Of a DNA stretch of 16,586 nucleotides, positions 13,450 through 16,586 are shown in pieces (within the stretch, counting starts at the first letter, position 1; every line of letters starts with the position of its first letter). Below the pieces are notes generated by a model. It saw nothing but the letters and a program-made list of their open reading frames with translations, was not told where the DNA came from and searched no databases. The stretch comes from DATIHT01 sp035480415 (GTDB lineage: Bacteria; Patescibacteriota; Microgenomatia; Curtissbacterales; GWA2-41-24): positions 1 through 16,586 of the forward strand of contig DATIHT010000017.1 in the NCBI GenBank assembly GCA_035480415.1. The letters run 5' to 3'. A program made the position numbers and the translations under genes.

Positions 13450-13478
13450 AGTATATTCGTGCTACGTACCAGTAGCAA
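13450..13478 (-). promoter_or_regulatory. Promoter of the 1095-residue protein gene
   Basis: On the minus strand, TTGCTA (13478-13473, four of six to TTGACA) and TATACT (13455-13450, five of six to TATAAT) are separated by 17 bases. The -10 ends six bases before ATG 13443, predicting a leaderless transcript. The -35 lies in the palindrome CAGTAGC-AA-GCTACTG (13470-13485), which could be an operator. Confidence 0.55.
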
Positions 13479-13580
13479 GCTACTGCCCCAGTTGAATAGT
13501 AATTAGAAGGAAAGAGTTGTGAAAATATAGGCTTAAGTGATTACTTTTGATCCACTTTCCGACCCTTGTTTCACATGTTA

Positions 13581-13615
13581 TGTTGAGTTTGAGATAGAAA
13601 ATCACAAACTCAACA
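13581..13615. promoter_or_regulatory. 11-bp stem-loop before the four-helix-bundle gene
   Basis: TGTTGAGTTTG (13581-13591) and CAAACTCAACA (13605-13615) are perfect inverted copies around a 13-base gap. The 3' side abuts the first octamer of the left arm (shared base 13615). No T tract follows. It may be the outer boundary of the element or an operator; nothing else is visible in 13486-13580. Confidence 0.5.
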
Positions 13616-14042
13616 GGTGAGCAGGACATTGGGTAAATCAGGTAACCAGGATGAGTAACTATGAAAAACTTAAGGTTTGGCAAGTTGCACATCAACTTAC
13701 TGTAGAAATATATATGCTTACAAAAAAACTACCAAAAGAGGAACTATTTGGGCTCACTAGTCAAATAAGACGTGCGGCAGTATCGGTTGAGTCTAATCTT
13801 GCCGAGGGTGAGTCTCGGTACTCACGGGCGGACAAGATTAAGTTTTTTATCGAATCTCGAGCTTCCGGGGCAGAGGTTGAAACACAATTGCTTCTAATAA
13901 GAGATGTTTATGCAGACTTGTTTGGTGCGTCAGATTCTTTAAGACAAAAGTATGTTGTGTTAGGTAAACAAATCAACAGTCTAATTAACTTTAGGAGGAA
14001 AAACTAACCCAGGTACCCGGCTACCCGCTTACCCGATTACCT
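13615..14042 (+). mobile_element. Candidate element: five-octamer inverted arms flanking a four-helix-bundle gene
   Basis: The left arm (13615-13655) has five RGG-octamers, including AGGTGAGC, GGGTAAAT and AGGTAACC, with one extra base at 13639. The right arm (14003-14042), read on the minus strand, has five octamers starting AGGTAATC, GGGTAAGC and GGGTAGCC. The four-helix-bundle ORF fills the space between: its ATG lies within the fifth left octamer and its TAA within the innermost right octamer. The cargo-free form of the same arms occurs at 5495-5577. Calling it mobile is inference; no transposase or target-site duplication is seen. Confidence 0.5.
13651..14007 (+). CDS. Four-helix-bundle protein (S23/23S rRNA intervening-sequence protein family)
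   Basis: The 118-residue protein shows the family pattern of PF05635/TIGR02436. It begins NYEKLKVWQVAHQLTVEIYMLTKKLP, followed by the core motif FGLTSQIRRAAVSVESNLAEG (from Phe33), then IESRASGAEVETQLLL and a final helix. Four amphipathic helices are expected, forming an oligomeric bundle. Members were first found inside 23S rRNA intervening sequences, and the related Avd protein assists diversity-generating retroelements; the cellular role of most members is unknown. ATG 13651 has only AGG directly before it. The gene is wedged between divergent secretion genes and enclosed by octamer repeat arms. Its frame is the same as prgI, which begins 13 codons after its stop, so prgI may depend on read-through from here. 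Confidence 0.93.
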   Translation: MSNYEKLKVWQVAHQLTVEIYMLTKKLPKEELFGLTSQIRRAAVSVESNLAEGESRYSRADKIKFFIESRASGAEVETQLLLIRDVYADLFGASDSLRQKYVVLGKQINSLINFRRKN

Positions 14043-14046
14043 ACTC

Positions 14047-15543
14047 ATGGAACAACATCCTGTACCCCAACACATTGCGTCTTTTGAATTTAAGCTTTTT
14101 GGTAACCTGACTGTTAGACAATTTGTGACTTTGGCTATTCCAATGTCTATTGCTGTTGCCATCTTTTTCTCCCCCTTGGTTTCTTTGGTTAGAATTCCTC
14201 TTGCTATTATTGTGGGCGGGTTTGCTGTTTTTGCAGCTTTGGTGCCAATTGGAGGCAGGCCTTTTGATAAGTGGGTCGTTGCTTTTATCAAGGCGGTTCT
14301 TTCGCCGACGCAACGTGTATGGGTTAAAGAGCCTAAGCTCCCCCAATTTTTGAATATTGTAATATCTGCGGTTAAAACGCAGGACGATGCAACTTCACAG
14401 AATATTACCGTGCAAGGGAGAGAACGTTTAAAAAATTACCTTAGATCGTTACCAAAAGGCCAGGAAGCGCCGTTGGATGTGAAGGAGCAGATTGCTGTAT
14501 CGCGTTTGGGCCTTTCAAGTTTTGTTGCCTCGTCCGGTCAAACGATAGAGCCTGTTTCTACCCCGCCGATTATTTGGCCAACTACGACAACTCCTGTGAG
14601 CAAGCCGAATTTTAAGAGTAGCTCCCAAAAGCGTGAAGATTACAGGGGGAAAATAATGGAGTCACTGCCTGCTGTTGAGGTTAAACATGAACAGGCTGCA
14701 CCTGTAATTGTGCAGAGCTCAAAGCCCTTTGCCTTGCCGGGGCTCGAGAGGAAATTGGAAAAGGAGCCTGTTTTGGACATTGCACCTGTTAAAACTCAAC
14801 TTGCATCGGATTCTAACTTCACGATCGAGAGTGTCATTCCTATAAAAACTGCCGGTGAGAGCTTGAGGTTGATTCGTGGTGTTGGTCAAACGAGAGTTAG
14901 AAAACTGCACTTTGCCCCGCCGGAGGGATTTGACCTTTCGAAATTACCTATTCGGGGGGAGCGACGATTTGAAATTTCCGAAGAGTTAAAACGACGATTT
15001 TCTAAAACGGATAATCTTTGGAGTGGGTCTAAACCTGTTGTTGCACCCGAAAGGGTGAATACCGCTCCGGTTGCAACTCCTAAGGCATCTAGTGTGGGCA
15101 CTGCTCATGGTAATGTTCATCTAGCCTCAAGACAAAAAGTGAACGCAGAAGGTGTCTCCTTACGCCCCAAAGAGGTAGAAGAAACCAGTGCTTTAATCTC
15201 GTCAGCTTCCGGACAGGTACCAAAAAGTCCAGTGGCGACTGCTACTGCTGCTCAGATGGTTCCTATTACCAACACACCAAATATTATCTCGGGGCTAGTT
15301 TGCGATTCTCTTGGGTCGCCGCTAGAGAAAATAATTATGGTGATTCGTGACGCACAAGGAATACCTGTCAGGGCGCTTAAGACCAATAAGCTTGGACAGT
15401 TTCTTTCGGCTACACCACTTTCTGATGGAAAATACACGATTGAATTGGAATCGCAGGATTTTGCATTTAAACCTTATGAAATTACAGTTTCGGGAAAAAC
15501 GATTGATCCAATTTTAATTAAATCGGAAGGGGTGAAGAGTTAG
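14047..15543 (+). CDS. PrgI-family type IV secretion protein with carboxypeptidase-regulatory-like C-terminal domain
   Basis: Residues about 1-105 match the PrgI family (PF12666, VirB3/TcpE-like): QHPVPQHIASFEFKLFGNLTVRQF, two membrane helices (about 24-45 and 49-68), then GGRPFDKWVVAFIKAVLSPTQRVW. A long low-complexity linker (about 110-410) rich in Pro, Ser, Val and Lys follows. The last 87 residues (412-498, IISGLVCDSLGSPLEKIIMV...GQFLSATPLSDGKYTIELE) form a carboxypeptidase-regulatory-like beta-sandwich. PrgI proteins are inner-membrane parts that pair with VirB4/TraC ATPases. No Shine-Dalgarno site precedes ATG 14047 because the octamer arm ends four bases before it. The stop TAG is followed immediately by the ATG of the TraC-like gene, which indicates an operon. 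Confidence 0.85.
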   Translation: MEQHPVPQHIASFEFKLFGNLTVRQFVTLAIPMSIAVAIFFSPLVSLVRIPLAIIVGGFAVFAALVPIGGRPFDKWVVAFIKAVLSPTQRVWVKEPKLPQFLNIVISAVKTQDDATSQNITVQGRERLKNYLRSLPKGQEAPLDVKEQIAVSRLGLSSFVASSGQTIEPVSTPPIIWPTTTTPVSKPNFKSSSQKREDYRGKIMESLPAVEVKHEQAAPVIVQSSKPFALPGLERKLEKEPVLDIAPVKTQLASDSNFTIESVIPIKTAGESLRLIRGVGQTRVRKLHFAPPEGFDLSKLPIRGERRFEISEELKRRFSKTDNLWSGSKPVVAPERVNTAPVATPKASSVGTAHGNVHLASRQKVNAEGVSLRPKEVEETSALISSASGQVPKSPVATATAAQMVPITNTPNIISGLVCDSLGSPLEKIIMVIRDAQGIPVRALKTNKLGQFLSATPLSDGKYTIELESQDFAFKPYEITVSGKTIDPILIKSEGVKS

Positions 15544-16586
15544 ATGGCCAAGCAAAAAACAGCTTCAACACAGGAGCATCTGGATATCGAAGACATTATG
15601 GATGATTTGGTGATTTTAAAAACCGGTTGGGTTGCCCTGGTTATGTCCACAACCGCCGTTAATTTTGATCTTCTTTCGGAGGCCGAACAAGATGCAACAA
15701 TTTACGCATATGGCGCTTTTTTAAATTCACTTTCTTTCCCGCTCGAAGTACTGGTAAGGTCTAAAAAAGCAGACATTACTTCGTACTTTCAGAATTTGGA
15801 GGAGGCCGAAGCCTCCTTACCTAATCCGGATTTAAAGCGGCAAATTCAAAAGTATAAGGATTTTATCCAATCAACCGTTCAGCAAAAAACAGTTTTGGAT
15901 AAAAAGTTTTATTTGATTGTTAATTATTCGCCCCTCGAGGCTGGTTTTGCCGGGGTTGGTAAAAGTAAGGGGACTACCCAGGCAAAGAATAAAGCAAGCA
16001 TTTTGTTGGACGCAAAGGCAGCGCTTGCTCCAAAGAGGGATCACGTAATAAAACAGACTGCAAGGCTTGGGCTTATAACCAAACAGCTAGCAACACAGGA
16101 ACTTATCGAACTCTTCTATGATATTTACAATCCGGCGCCAATGGGTACGCAGAGGGTCCTTTTGGACACACAATCTTACACAACACCAATGGTTGAGCCG
16201 GCGCTGGAGATTCCTGAACCCGCTCCGGTTTTGCGTGTTGCCAACGCTCCTACTTCTAAGGCTGCATCTTCAATCGCACAGATGGCCCCGATAGGATTTG
16301 CTCCAAACATGCCTGCTGTCGGTACACAGGTTCAGGCGCCAGTTGTGCAAAATCCAACAAATGTTCCACCACCACCGACTTCGGTATCAGCTCAACCGGC
16401 CCCACTGCCTGTTGATCTTAGACCGGTTGCACCGCAAGTTGTTCAACCTAAAACACCCACACCGTTGGTGCAAGCGCCACCAGTGACGCCTCAAAGAGTT
16501 GGTTTTGATGCCGTTTTGCCATCTTTGCAACAGCAGCCAATTCCACACTCACCAGTTGTCGAAACGAGTATTTCCCAAATGAGAGC
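15544..16586 (+). CDS. TraC-like type IV secretion protein, N-terminal 347 residues (3' end cut by window)
   Basis: ATG 15544 directly follows the prgI stop and the frame stays open to the window end. The first about 200 residues (IEDIMDDLVILKTGWVALVM...INFDLLSE-like, YAYGAFLNSLSFPLEVLVRSK..., KKFYLIVNYSP, LGLITKQLATQELIELFYDIYNP) match the TraC/VirB4 N-terminal-like domain found as separate proteins in Patescibacteria beside PrgI. No Walker motifs lie in the visible part, so the ATPase is either further downstream or in the next gene. From about residue 220 the chain becomes Pro/Gln/Val-rich and disordered, as in the prgI linker. It likely docks a VirB4-type ATPase at the inner membrane; this is inferred from the family and neighbours. 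Confidence 0.75.
   Translation, partial: MAKQKTASTQEHLDIEDIMDDLVILKTGWVALVMSTTAVNFDLLSEAEQDATIYAYGAFLNSLSFPLEVLVRSKKADITSYFQNLEEAEASLPNPDLKRQIQKYKDFIQSTVQQKTVLDKKFYLIVNYSPLEAGFAGVGKSKGTTQAKNKASILLDAKAALAPKRDHVIKQTARLGLITKQLATQELIELFYDIYNPAPMGTQRVLLDTQSYTTPMVEPALEIPEPAPVLRVANAPTSKAASSIAQMAPIGFAPNMPAVGTQVQAPVVQNPTNVPPPPTSVSAQPAPLPVDLRPVAPQVVQPKTPTPLVQAPPVTPQRVGFDAVLPSLQQQPIPHSPVVETSISQMR

Noticed and set aside
13993..13998. AGGAGG as the Shine-Dalgarno site of prgI
   Set aside because: It lies 48 bases before ATG 14047 and is part of the four-helix-bundle coding sequence; an in-frame TAA at 14005-14007 separates it from prgI and no start codon follows at a usable distance.
13615..14042. The octamer arrays as a mini CRISPR
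   Set aside because: Units are contiguous 8-base degenerate repeats in inverted arms with no spacers of 25-40 bases, and no cas gene is nearby.
16298..16486. Plus-strand ORF of 62 codons in another frame at the window end
   Set aside because: It overlaps the open TraC-like frame and its His/Leu/Arg-rich sequence is the out-of-frame reading of a Pro/Gln-rich linker.
1..16586. tRNA, rRNA or riboswitch genes
   Set aside because: I looked through the spacers and saw no cloverleaf with a T-loop GTTCRA signature, no rRNA-like stretch and no known riboswitch core.

Overview
The window looks like a replication-origin segment from a member of the Candidate Phyla Radiation (Patescibacteria), probably Microgenomates-like. 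That placement is inference. It rests on the gene order rpmH-rnpA-yidD-yidC-jag facing away from dnaA-dnaN, on unusually short versions of housekeeping proteins, on weak or absent Shine-Dalgarno sites, and on a PrgI/TraC-type secretion locus of the kind common in these genomes. TGA and TAA/TAG all act as stops, so the ordinary bacterial code fits.

Layout, left to right. 1-3170 (minus strand): an envelope-glycan block with a truncated flippase, a soluble protein of unknown family and an O-antigen-ligase-like protein. 3303-5489 (minus strand): jag/khpB, yidC, yidD, rnpA and rpmH, which serve membrane insertion and RNase P/ribosome functions. 5490-5888: a divergent spacer with DnaA boxes and the likely dnaA promoter. 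5889-9183 (plus strand): dnaA, a 403-base origin-like spacer, dnaN and a DciA/DUF721-like gene. 9185-13443 (minus strand): a single-pass membrane protein and a 1095-residue membrane protein ending in DUF11-like and M23-peptidase-like domains. 13651-16586 (plus strand): a four-helix-bundle (S23) gene, a PrgI-family protein and the start of a TraC-like protein. The genes from 9185 onward plausibly encode parts of one type IV secretion/DNA-transfer-like envelope machine, with the M23 domain working on or binding the cell wall.

The most notable non-coding signal is a set of structured palindromic intergenic repeats, almost one per spacer. Two of them share an exact grammar. At 5495-5577, five RGG-octamers face five inverted octamers across a 3-base loop. 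At 13615-14042 the same five-octamer arms flank a complete four-helix-bundle gene, whose start codon lies inside the left arm and whose stop codon lies inside the right arm. This looks like an empty and a cargo-bearing copy of one element. A third spacer (8788-8866) uses the same design with four heptamers per arm. Two 50-60 base TCATTC...GATGA double-hairpin repeats show compensatory stem changes, and one lies in the dnaA leader. A hairpin repeat is also read in frame inside the O-antigen-ligase-like gene.

Three minus-strand genes have a -10-like box only 6-8 bases before the start codon, which suggests leaderless transcripts. The dnaA-dnaN spacer carries DnaA boxes, a DnaA-trio-like tract and a 14-bp inverted repeat.
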